NCBI GenBank assembly: GCA_029210725.1
Contig: JARGFM010000011.1
Coordinates: 62,996-126,995 of the forward strand
Direction: 5' to 3'
Length of the DNA: 64,000 nucleotides
Origin: Bacteroidales bacterium
GTDB lineage: Bacteria > Bacteroidota > Bacteroidia > Bacteroidales > GCA-2748055
Shown here: piece after piece, positions 51,696-60,135 of the stretch
How the letters are laid out: the number at the start of each line of letters is the position of its first letter
How positions within the stretch are numbered: the stretch's first letter is position 1
Notes under the pieces: generated by a model
What the model saw: only the letters and a program-made list of their open reading frames with translations
Database searches by the model: none
What the model was told of the DNA's origin: nothing
Position numbers and translations under genes: made by a program

Positions 51696-53948
51696 TTACC
51701 TGCTCACTATAATCTTCACCGATTCCCCCTCTGCAGACCTGAAGATATAGACGCCCGGATTCAGCTGAGGCACCTGGGCCCGTTCCGTATTCACCAGCTC
51801 CATCATCTTCTGTCCCGATAGCTTATAGATGGCACCGCTTACCCGTTTATTAAAATGGAACACTCCCTCACTGACCGGGTTGGGGAAGATGGAAAGTGGC
51901 TCCCGGGGAGCGGGCTGATCCTGCTCTCCGGTACTCAGATTGGAGTACCTGGGAGTGGGCGAAGTAAAAGCGATCCACTCCAATCCGCCGTCCACCAGAC
52001 GACCCATGGAAACATCCTGCTCCTGGAGCTCAAAAGTCACCGAGTCGACAAGGTGGTACCCGGTGGAAGGACGCTCCGATAAGCGAAGCTCCTCCCCCTC
52101 CTTGCTGATCTTAAAGGTGGCATGGTTCACTCCCTGCTCCTCCTGATCATCGAGCCATACCAGATAAAAGCCCCCTGCCGGGAGAAACTCTTCCGGAAAC
52201 CTGTATTTGCCGGGAGAGCCCATGTTATCGCTCAGGTAATAATCCGCCAGCCAGACCGGGGTATCACTGGCATTGTAGATCTCCACCCAGTCATCGAATT
52301 CACCGTATTCATCTGACTTTACCGTCTGGTTGGAAGCCACGAACTCATTGATATAAAGGGGCCCGGCTATTAAAGGAAAGTTGATAAGCAGCGTGGTATC
52401 GGGATAACGTGTCTCCTGTCCGCCCAAATCGGTCGCCGTAAAATAGAGTTCCACGGAAGTGGTATCTGCCAGAGAAAAAAGGGTGTCGAGATACGTGGAG
52501 CTGCCCGAAACAGGATCCGTCAGGTCTGGATAACTTCTCAGCCGCGTGGTCCAGCCTCCTCCATCGATGCGGTAGTGGAGGGCCGTGACTGCATCCGGAT
52601 TTTCATCCTCTACGGTCCAGTCCAGATCAATCCGCCCCTGGCGTGGCTTTACCCTCACATGGGAAAAGAGCGGGAAGGCATCGACTTGAATGGCCTCTGT
52701 CAAAGCACTTGCGCTTCGGGCAAGCAGAAATTCCTGAACCCCGTGAGTCACATGGGATCCCCATCCACCTGTCAGAGCTGCTTCAAAATCGTCAGAGCTA
52801 AACCCCCAGTCACGGGTGTAGTAGGAGTCCAGCCCCACAAAAGGACGGATCTGATCCCTCCAGCGAAGCAGTTCATTGTTGAAGGTCGCAGAGACCACAT
52901 AGGCGGCCAGTCCCCGGACATAAGCAGTAAACTGATCCCTGTACTGCTCCACTTCCAGAATCTTTTCATACAGGGGACGCAGGTTCAGGTTCCAGTTATA
53001 GATGGAGCGGGTCGACCAGTCGACCCCCCTGAAATCGATCCCCACACTGTTTTCCAGGTTATAGGGAATATACTCAAACCTGCCGCTCACCTGGTCGCGG
53101 TAGAGATAGTAGTTGTTCTTATCCCCGCTGTAACCATCCCAGTTTCCCGTAATCATATCCACGGCCAAAACCTTCAGAAATTGCTGTACATTGATCAGAC
53201 CTTCCAGGGCCCCTTTCAGGGATTCTCCGCTATACTGATCCAGGGTGCCTATCAGCAGGGCCAGGTCCTCATAATCGTCCCATTTTTCATTTTTGCGCAG
53301 GGCATAGGCCCGCCTCCCGTCATATTCGTACTTATATACTTCCGGTGAGGCACCCAGGTAAGCCAGATCGGCCGGCCATAAATTCCGGTAGAGGTTGCCA
53401 TCGTTATTATCGAACCTCGATTTCGTAAAGCGTTCATCGATATGCTCTGTATTCAGATAGATGCCGAAAAAATCGTTATTGATATAGAGCAGAACATGAT
53501 TGCTTCTGGATCCCGGCACTCCCAGGTAGCGGAACAGTTCCCATCCCAGTTTTGAACGGATCAGCGAGGGGTCATTGACCTCCGCATTCAGATCCATCTT
53601 TTCAATCCCATGCAGATCGGCACCGGCATCCATGGAGTTAAAAGAGATACGAAAGGACTTTTTTTCCTTGTTCCGGATGGTATCTCCCCGAAACCTCAAA
53701 CCCACACCCAGGGGCCCCACGGTACTGTCGCCGCGGGTAAAGTTGAAAACGGCATAATACTCGGTATTGCTTTCCGGATCGGCATAGAGGCTCTGGAAAT
53801 TCGATCCCGAGATCGTCAGATCGATACGGGGCAGGCCGGCATCATCAAACAGAAAACCGGCATCGGGATGAATCACCTGGGCATGGGCCGGATGGCTGCC
53901 GGCAAGAAGGGTGAGGAATAAGGCAATTCCCGGAATACATCTATTCAT
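51696..53948 (-). CDS. CotH-like kinase protein with lamin-tail domain and T9SS type A sorting signal
   Basis: About 750 residues from the ATG at 53948, which overlaps the NamZ stop in the 8-mer ATGAATAG. A signal peptide (PGIALFLTLLAGSHPAHAQ) precedes a CotH domain (about residues 40-400; LGVGLRFRGDTIRNKEKKSF, LYINNDFFGIYLNTEHID, ITGNWDGYSGDKNNYYLY). The motif usually read as PW/Y-D-x-D is PYNLENSVG here (about residue 295). A Lamin_Tail_Domain follows (LYINEFVASNQTVKSDEYGE, about 540-650). The last 70 residues have the SIFPNPVSEGVFHF opening and NPGVYIFRSAEGESVKIIV end of a T9SS type A sorting tail. The protein should be exported to the surface. Confidence 0.88.
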   Translation of the reverse strand: MNRCIPGIALFLTLLAGSHPAHAQVIHPDAGFLFDDAGLPRIDLTISGSNFQSLYADPESNTEYYAVFNFTRGDSTVGPLGVGLRFRGDTIRNKEKKSFRISFNSMDAGADLHGIEKMDLNAEVNDPSLIRSKLGWELFRYLGVPGSRSNHVLLYINNDFFGIYLNTEHIDERFTKSRFDNNDGNLYRNLWPADLAYLGASPEVYKYEYDGRRAYALRKNEKWDDYEDLALLIGTLDQYSGESLKGALEGLINVQQFLKVLAVDMITGNWDGYSGDKNNYYLYRDQVSGRFEYIPYNLENSVGIDFRGVDWSTRSIYNWNLNLRPLYEKILEVEQYRDQFTAYVRGLAAYVVSATFNNELLRWRDQIRPFVGLDSYYTRDWGFSSDDFEAALTGGWGSHVTHGVQEFLLARSASALTEAIQVDAFPLFSHVRVKPRQGRIDLDWTVEDENPDAVTALHYRIDGGGWTTRLRSYPDLTDPVSGSSTYLDTLFSLADTTSVELYFTATDLGGQETRYPDTTLLINFPLIAGPLYINEFVASNQTVKSDEYGEFDDWVEIYNASDTPVWLADYYLSDNMGSPGKYRFPEEFLPAGGFYLVWLDDQEEQGVNHATFKISKEGEELRLSERPSTGYHLVDSVTFELQEQDVSMGRLVDGGLEWIAFTSPTPRYSNLSTGEQDQPAPREPLSIFPNPVSEGVFHFNKRVSGAIYKLSGQKMMELVNTERAQVPQLNPGVYIFRSAEGESVKIIVSR

Positions 53949-55122
53949 TGTTATCATATATCAGATACTTCTTTCGGATCAGCTTATACTTCTCGATATC
54001 CTGCTCCCAGGTGGCCCTGATACGCTCTTCACCCCATCCGGCTTCTATCATTTTCCGGAGAGAATCTGTCCCTGCCAGCTTGTCCATATAGGGGGTAAAA
54101 AACTCTTTTTTTCTGGGGAAGGCTTCATAGGCTTCCAGCAAGAAACGCAGGTGGATGCGGGTCCAGCCCTCCTCCGGACTGAAAGATCTCAGGTCGGCGC
54201 CATAACAGAGCTCTCCCTGAAACTTCGGGTTCCCGGCCACACCGGGAATGCTTCTGGGTACAAAACTAAATTCTCCTTGTAGCTCCGGATGTCCGTAAAC
54301 CTCGAAAGGCATATCGGTTCCCCGGCCCTCACTCAGTACGGTCCCTTCAAAAAAACAGGTGGAGGGATAGAGCCATACCGCATGTTCGTTGGGGAGATTG
54401 GGGGATGGCCTCACCGGCAGCGAGTACGGCCGCCCATGCACATAGCCCTCACAGGGAATTACGGTTAAATCACACCTGACTCCCTGGTTTAACCATCCCT
54501 CTCCGTTGATCATTCCCGACAATTCACCAATGGTCAGCCCATAGACCACCGGGATGGGGTGCATACCCACAAAGGAGCTGAAGGCCGTATCGAGCAGGGG
54601 ACCATCCACGTAAGCTCCGTTGGGATTGGGCCTGTCCAGGAGGATCAGGGGAATCCCGTTTTCCGCACAGGCTTCCATCACATAGTGCAGGGTGGAGATA
54701 TAGGTGTAGAAGCGTGCCCCCACATCCTGCAGATCGAAAATCATCAGATCAATGCCCGCCAGGTCTTCCGGCTCCGGCTTTTTATGACTGCCATAGAGAG
54801 AGGCTACCGGAATGCCCGTTAAAGGATCGGTAGCATCCTCGATCAGGACTCCGGCGGCCCGGTCACCCCGGAAGCCATGCTCGGGAGCAAATACTTTCAC
54901 AAACTGATCCCTTCCTATGCCACTGGCCAGGAGAGTATCCACCAGGTGCTTCCCTCCGACCACCGAACTATGGTTGGCCACCAGGGCAATCCGCTTCTCC
55001 TTTAACAGAGGCAGGTAGCGGTCGAGTTGCTCCGCTCCGCTGCGCAAGGGAGCCGGATCGGCCGAACAGGCCGTCACCAAGGACTTAAGAATAATGAATG
55101 ACAGGATTAAGCATTTCTTCAC
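53941..55122 (-). CDS. DUF1343 exo-beta-N-acetylmuramidase, NamZ-type, lipoprotein
   Basis: A 393-residue protein from a GTG start; an ATG two bases upstream reads into a stop. A lipobox LVTAC (Cys19) follows a short hydrophobic leader. The DUF1343/NamZ core is marked by KRIALVANHSSVVGGKHLVDTL, FAPEHGFRGDRAAGVLIED, DLMIFDLQDVGARFYTYISTLHYVMEAC, LLDRPNPNGAYVDGPLLD and LTIGELSGMINGEGWL. NamZ-type enzymes remove terminal N-acetylmuramic acid from peptidoglycan fragments, so a cell-wall turnover role fits. It is upstream of and overlaps the CotH-like gene on the same strand. Confidence 0.85.
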   Translation of the reverse strand: MKKCLILSFIILKSLVTACSADPAPLRSGAEQLDRYLPLLKEKRIALVANHSSVVGGKHLVDTLLASGIGRDQFVKVFAPEHGFRGDRAAGVLIEDATDPLTGIPVASLYGSHKKPEPEDLAGIDLMIFDLQDVGARFYTYISTLHYVMEACAENGIPLILLDRPNPNGAYVDGPLLDTAFSSFVGMHPIPVVYGLTIGELSGMINGEGWLNQGVRCDLTVIPCEGYVHGRPYSLPVRPSPNLPNEHAVWLYPSTCFFEGTVLSEGRGTDMPFEVYGHPELQGEFSFVPRSIPGVAGNPKFQGELCYGADLRSFSPEEGWTRIHLRFLLEAYEAFPRKKEFFTPYMDKLAGTDSLRKMIEAGWGEERIRATWEQDIEKYKLIRKKYLIYDNNE

Positions 55123-55147
55123 ATCTTAAAAATAGCTAAAAGATGGT

Positions 55148-55155
55148 TACATTTG
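55148..55155 (+). promoter_or_regulatory. -7 promoter box of the LolC/E-like gene
   Basis: TACATTTG fits TAnnTTTG and lies 21 bp before the TTG start at 55177. The expected -33 position carries TTA (55126-55128), not TTG. The divergent gap is only 54 bp long. Confidence 0.4.
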
Positions 55156-55176
55156 CTGAACTGATAATAAGAATCC

Positions 55177-56421
55177 TTGAATACCGAATTGTTTATCGTA
55201 CGCCGGATGATCGGCAGCAGGACGAAGGGTGGTAGTTTCTCGCGGTCCATTGTGGGCATTGCCATGTTCGGCATTGCATTGAGCCTGGCTGTTATGATCG
55301 TAGCCGTGTCCATTGTAACAGGTTTTAAGAAGGAGATCTCCAACAAGGTAACCGGATTCGGGGCCCATATTCAGATACAGAATCTGGATTCGAACCTCTC
55401 CTACGAAACAACACCGGTGCCTGCCGGGCTGGAGAGTATATCCGGAATCTCTCAAATGGAGGGGATCAGGAATGTACAGCCCTTTGCCATCAAAGCCGGG
55501 ATCATTAAAACCGGCGAGGAGATACACGGGGCTGTGCTGAAGGGGGTCGATGGCAGCTATGACTGGTCCTTCATAGAGAAACACCTTTCGGAAGGGGAAC
55601 TGTTGGAGGTAAATGACTCGTTAAGAAGTAATAAAGTAGTGCTTTCCGGATCTACAGCCAGACTTCTGAACCTGGGGGTTGGCGATCGTTTTACCATGTA
55701 TTTCATCCAGGACCCGCCCAGAGCCAGGACTTTTACCATCAGCGGCCTGTACAATACCAGCCTGGAACAATTTGACCAGCTCTATATTTTTACCGATATC
55801 AAACAGGTTCAGCGACTGAATAACTGGAACGACGGACAGGTTAGCGGATACGAAGTACTGATCCATAAAATGGAGGATCTTCCCGAACTTGCAGGCCGGG
55901 TCAGGGAACTGGTAGGATTTGATTTCCTGGATGATGGCAGCCGCCTGAAAGTAGAGACCATTCGTGAAAAGAACAGCCAGATCTTCGACTGGTTGAATCT
56001 CCAGGATATGAATGTGGTGGTCCTGGTGATCCTGATGCTGGTTGTGGCAGGATTTAACATGATCTCCGGATTACTGATCCTGATCCTGGAACGGACCAAC
56101 ATGATCGGGATTCTGAAGGCGCTGGGAACCAACAATATGTCTGTCCGGAAGATTTTCATGTACCAGTCGGCTTACCTGACCATGGTGGGCCTGTTCTGGG
56201 GAAACCTTTGCGGTTTGGGAATCTGCCTTTTGCAAAAACACCTGAATCTGCTTTCCCTGGACCCCTCCTCCTACTACCTGGATACAGTTCCCATCAACCT
56301 GAACCCGCTCCATCTGCTCCTGCTTAACCTGGGAACCATGCTCATCACCTTCCTGTTCCTCCTGATTCCTTCCGGCATCATTGCCAGGATCTCACCGGAT
56401 AAGAGTATCCGCTTTAACTAA
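55177..56421 (+). CDS. LolC/LolE-type ABC transporter permease
   Basis: A 414-residue protein from a TTG start, chosen because NTELFIVRRMIGSRTKGGSFSRS is the usual N-terminus of this family. One membrane helix (IVGIAMFGIALSLAVMIVAVSIV) is followed by a large periplasmic domain (about 50-270) and three C-terminal helices (VVLVILMLVVAGFNMISGLLI, ILKALGTNNMSVRKIFMYQ, LLLLNLGTMLITFLFLLIPS). This is the FtsX/LolC fold. In Gram-negative bacteria such permeases release lipoproteins from the inner membrane. The ATPase (LolD-like) is not adjacent. Only one permease gene is present here, so a homodimer is expected. Confidence 0.85.
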   Translation: MNTELFIVRRMIGSRTKGGSFSRSIVGIAMFGIALSLAVMIVAVSIVTGFKKEISNKVTGFGAHIQIQNLDSNLSYETTPVPAGLESISGISQMEGIRNVQPFAIKAGIIKTGEEIHGAVLKGVDGSYDWSFIEKHLSEGELLEVNDSLRSNKVVLSGSTARLLNLGVGDRFTMYFIQDPPRARTFTISGLYNTSLEQFDQLYIFTDIKQVQRLNNWNDGQVSGYEVLIHKMEDLPELAGRVRELVGFDFLDDGSRLKVETIREKNSQIFDWLNLQDMNVVVLVILMLVVAGFNMISGLLILILERTNMIGILKALGTNNMSVRKIFMYQSAYLTMVGLFWGNLCGLGICLLQKHLNLLSLDPSSYYLDTVPINLNPLHLLLLNLGTMLITFLFLLIPSGIIARISPDKSIRFN

Positions 56422-56507
56422 AAGAAGGCCTCATGTTCCAGCCAGGCAGTTCCACACGAGGCTTTGATTTCAGGATATATATCTCTGCTTTTTTTAAAAG
56501 CCGTCAA

Positions 56508-59498
56508 ATGGCACCATTGATCCTGCCGAACAGGAAAATCCCCTGCCTGGCCCTTATTGTTCTTGGCCTGCATATATCCTCCGGGCTTTTTGGTGCCGGG
56601 ATAGATTCCATAAATGCTGTAAGCGTTGCAAGAAATTTCTACCTCAGTCATTTTTTGGACGCATCCCATTTAAAAAAAGCAGGGAGTGAAGAATTCACCT
56701 TCTCCCTGGTCCACCGGGAATACGGGCAGGAAGATAATTCCACTCTGGTAAAAAGCGGAAGCGTTTCTTCGCCACTCTATTATGTATTTGATGTGGGGGA
56801 AGAGGATGGCTATGTGGTGGTTGCCGGCGATGACCGGATCCCGGCGGTCCTCGCCTGCTCATTCCAGGGATCCTATTCCAGGGGGAATCAGGCTCCGGCG
56901 TTCCTGGATTGGATGGACAATTACAAAGCCCAAATCTCTTTTATCATGGACAATGACCTGGAGGAAAGCAGCGATATTACGGAGATGTGGGATCGCTATG
57001 GAACAGACCAGGGAACCCCGGCGCCGCTGGCGGTGGAAGATGTTTCTCCGCTGATCCAGTCCCACTGGAACCAGGGCTGCTTCTATAACACCTACTGCCC
57101 GGAAGATCCGGGAGGTCCCTGCGATCATACCCTGGTGGGGTGCGTGGCGATGGCCATGGCCCAGATCATCCAATACTGGGAACATCCGGTTTACGTGGAA
57201 CAAATTCCCGGATATACCCACAGCACTTACGGGCAGATCGATGAAATTAACCAGATCAGCTACAACTGGGCGGCCAAAACCAACAGCCTTGGCTCTGTGA
57301 GCACTTCTCAGGAAATAGAAGCAGTGGCAGGCCTTTTATATCATTGCGGCGTTTCCGTTCAGATGGACTATGGACCAGATGGTTCTAGCGCATATTCCGG
57401 CCGGGCCTATACCGCATTCCGGAACATCTTTCATTATTCAGACGCATCGGTATATATTTCCAGGGGCTCCTATTCCGGTACCGGCTGGGAGGAGATGCTC
57501 CGCACCGAACTGGATAATGGCAGACCGGTCTATTACAGGGGAAACAATGTAAGCGATGGAGGTCATGCCTTTATATGTGACGGATATATGGGAAGCGACT
57601 ATTTCCATTTTAACTGGGGATGGGGAGGAAGTCAGGATGGCTACTTCTATCTGGACCCGCTACATGAAAATGTCATAGAATACAACGAGAATCAGTGGGC
57701 CATTATGGGCATCATGCCCGATTCGGATCCCTGCAATAATATCATCCCCATTTATGGTTGCGGACCTGGCCATACCCAGACTTTCAGCAGTGAATCCGGT
57801 AGCGGAATCCGGGACCTGAGTCTCTGTGGCTTTGAAGCCCGGGGTACTGAGCAGGTTTATCGTTTTGTGGCCCCGGTAAGCGGCATCTACAGCATCGAAC
57901 TGACTGCCACAGGCGATCCTGTGCTCTATGGATGGAGCATGGCCTGCAGTCCGGAAGAATGGAACTGTATCGGAAATCTCAGCGACCAGCAGGGAAGCTA
58001 TGGCACCATGAACTGGACCGAAGGCGAAACCTACTTTATTTTACTGAAGGGGCTGGATGATACCCCGGAAACCCACCAGTTTTATATCCATTGTCCGGAG
58101 GATACCCCCCCGGATCTGCAACTGGACTACTATCTCATTGATGATGACTCTGAGGGGGAGAGTTCCGGGGATGGGGATGGCCTGATTGAACCCGGGGAAA
58201 CCATTGAACTGACCTTCTGGATCTTCAATAACGGACCCGGGGGGGCTGATGATGTGGAGGTCCTGGTAGAGACCGGCCAGGAGGATATACAGTTTTGGAA
58301 CCCGGATATATTTATCGGTACGATCCCTGCGGGGGACAGCCGGAGCGGCATCGAAAAAATCACCTTTACCGTGCAGGAGGATTGTCCGGAAGGAGATATC
58401 ATATTCCATCTGAACGGATCATCCGTGCAGGCAGACTGGAACGCGCAGTTAACTCTTCATATCTATCCTCCTCCCCCGGACCCCTGCGACTATATCCTTC
58501 CCATTCCCGGTTGTGGTCCGGAACACAGCCAGTCCTTTAGCGGTGTATCCGGCACCGGGATCTGGGATCTGAACCTCTGCGGGCAGGAGGCCTCCGGCCC
58601 GGAGCGGGTATATAGTTTTACAGCCCCGGAAACCGGCACCTACCGCATTGAACTTACTTCCCCGGGAAGCCGTATGCTCTATGGATGGAATACCGTTTGC
58701 AGCCCGGATGGCTGGACCTGCATGGACGAGCTGAGTGAGCAGACGGGGAGCTATGGCAGCATGGAGTGGACTGCCGGGAATACCTATTACATCCTTGTTA
58801 AGGGGCTGGCCAGTGCCCCGGAAACCCAACAATTCCACATCACCTGTCCGGAACCTCCTGCCTTACCCCAACTGGGAATATTCAACCAGGAGCTGGATGA
58901 CAATCTGAATCAAAGCGGTGACAATGATGGAGTCCCTGAACCGGGTGAGAATATCAAAATGTATCTCTGGCTAAACAATACCGGTGAGGGAGATGCTCAT
59001 GATGTATCGGCCGGCCTCACCACGGACGATCCCCATATCACCATCAGTGATTCGGAGGAACTCTTCGGCTTTGTTCCCTCGGGAGAATATAAAAAAGGTC
59101 CGGACGGATTTGTTCTGACGATTTCTGAAGAGTGTCCCGGAAAAGAGATCCGTTTTGATCTCGAGATCCAGTCGGAGGAAGGAGTCTGGACGGATCAGAT
59201 CACCTTCACGGTAATCACCGGCATCCATCCGGATATCGAAAGGGAGAACAGGCTCCTGGTTTATCCCAATCCCGCAGAGAATTTAGTCTTTCTGGAAAGC
59301 AGGTATTCCCTGGAAACACCCCTGAAAATTGAGCTGACAGACAACAACGGGAGGCGGCTGCTTGTTACAGAACTGGATCAGATCCATGCAGGAGATGCGA
59401 TAGGTATAGATATTTCAGACTTTAGTTCCGGGGTATATATCCTGAGTGTAGCCTATTCGGAAAACAGAATATATCAAAAATTAATCAAGTTGCAGTAG
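56508..59498 (+). CDS. C10-family cysteine protease (streptopain-like) with duplicated module and T9SS tail
   Basis: About 996 residues from the ATG at 56508; an upstream ATG (56433) would put 25 charged residues ahead of the signal peptide, so it is less likely. A signal peptide (IPCLALIVLGLHISSGLFGAG) and a Spi-like propeptide precede the C10 peptidase domain. The catalytic Cys is in LVGCVAMAMAQI and His in GGHAFICDGY, with an FNWGWGG after it, so the dyad is intact. Two copies of a 250-residue module follow (57726-58478 and 58479-59228). The last 80 residues (LLVYPNPAENLVFL, then SSGVYILSVAY) are a T9SS type A tail. It is likely a secreted protease processed and anchored or released at the surface. 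Confidence 0.9.
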   Translation: MAPLILPNRKIPCLALIVLGLHISSGLFGAGIDSINAVSVARNFYLSHFLDASHLKKAGSEEFTFSLVHREYGQEDNSTLVKSGSVSSPLYYVFDVGEEDGYVVVAGDDRIPAVLACSFQGSYSRGNQAPAFLDWMDNYKAQISFIMDNDLEESSDITEMWDRYGTDQGTPAPLAVEDVSPLIQSHWNQGCFYNTYCPEDPGGPCDHTLVGCVAMAMAQIIQYWEHPVYVEQIPGYTHSTYGQIDEINQISYNWAAKTNSLGSVSTSQEIEAVAGLLYHCGVSVQMDYGPDGSSAYSGRAYTAFRNIFHYSDASVYISRGSYSGTGWEEMLRTELDNGRPVYYRGNNVSDGGHAFICDGYMGSDYFHFNWGWGGSQDGYFYLDPLHENVIEYNENQWAIMGIMPDSDPCNNIIPIYGCGPGHTQTFSSESGSGIRDLSLCGFEARGTEQVYRFVAPVSGIYSIELTATGDPVLYGWSMACSPEEWNCIGNLSDQQGSYGTMNWTEGETYFILLKGLDDTPETHQFYIHCPEDTPPDLQLDYYLIDDDSEGESSGDGDGLIEPGETIELTFWIFNNGPGGADDVEVLVETGQEDIQFWNPDIFIGTIPAGDSRSGIEKITFTVQEDCPEGDIIFHLNGSSVQADWNAQLTLHIYPPPPDPCDYILPIPGCGPEHSQSFSGVSGTGIWDLNLCGQEASGPERVYSFTAPETGTYRIELTSPGSRMLYGWNTVCSPDGWTCMDELSEQTGSYGSMEWTAGNTYYILVKGLASAPETQQFHITCPEPPALPQLGIFNQELDDNLNQSGDNDGVPEPGENIKMYLWLNNTGEGDAHDVSAGLTTDDPHITISDSEELFGFVPSGEYKKGPDGFVLTISEECPGKEIRFDLEIQSEEGVWTDQITFTVITGIHPDIERENRLLVYPNPAENLVFLESRYSLETPLKIELTDNNGRRLLVTELDQIHAGDAIGIDISDFSSGVYILSVAYSENRIYQKLIKLQ
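57726..59228 (+). repeat. Tandem 250-residue two-domain duplication in the C10 protease gene
   Basis: Each copy begins DPC-x-x-I-x-PI-x-GCGP and contains LCG-x-EA, then YGW and KGL motifs, and a bacterial pre-peptidase-like beta sandwich. A second domain follows with an Asp-rich turn (SGDGDGLIEPGET in copy 1, SGDNDGVPEPGEN in copy 2). The copies share clear protein similarity but little long DNA identity, so the duplication is old. Confidence 0.85.
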
Positions 59499-59517
59499 CC
59501 CGCCCGGGGAAATCTTT

Positions 59518-60135
59518 ATGAAGGAAAGCTTAAATCCGGAATGGTGGAGGAAGAGATTACAGGGACCCCTGCCCGGTGAAGGTGCACAGCTCAGGATGGC
59601 TCCTGCCTTCAGAGGCAGCTTTCCATGGCAGGAAAAACCCGTCCATGCCGCTGTGCTGGCCCTGCTCTATCCTTCCAGGGGAGATACACACCTGGTATTT
59701 ATAAAACGGAACGAATACGACGGTCCGCACAGCGCACAGGTTTCCTTTCCGGGAGGAGCCCGGGAAGCAGGAGATCTTTCCCTGGAGGAGACTGCTCTCA
59801 GGGAGACCCGGGAAGAGACCGGTGTTACCGGTTCCATAGAGATTCTTGGATCGTTAACACCACTTCATATACCAGTCAGTAATTATATGGTATATCCTTT
59901 TCTGGGATGGATGGAGGAAACTCCGGAGTTTGATCCCGACCCTACAGAGGTTCAATACCTCATTGAAGTAAGTTTGAAAGAGCTGCTGGATCCTGCCCAC
60001 TGCGATTCGGAAACTATCCGGCATCACGACCGGGCCATAAATGCCCCTTTCTATCGTGTGGGAAAAGATAAAATATGGGGAGCTACTGCAATGATGTTGA
60101 GCGAACTACTTCAATTGACTGGGAAACTTCCATAA
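59518..60135 (+). CDS. CoA-pyrophosphatase-like Nudix hydrolase
   Basis: A 205-residue Nudix protein. The CoA-specific upstream motif LVFIKRNEYDGPHSAQVSFPGG is followed by the Nudix box G-x5-E-x7-REUxEExGU, read as GAREAGDLSLEETALRETREETGV (about residues 79-102). It hydrolyses CoA or related nucleotide diphosphates to remove damaged cofactors. Length fits the NudL/CoAse group. The last 53 bp overlap the convergent MltF gene in antisense, the longest 3' overlap in the window. Confidence 0.88.
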   Translation: MKESLNPEWWRKRLQGPLPGEGAQLRMAPAFRGSFPWQEKPVHAAVLALLYPSRGDTHLVFIKRNEYDGPHSAQVSFPGGAREAGDLSLEETALRETREETGVTGSIEILGSLTPLHIPVSNYMVYPFLGWMEETPEFDPDPTEVQYLIEVSLKELLDPAHCDSETIRHHDRAINAPFYRVGKDKIWGATAMMLSELLQLTGKLP

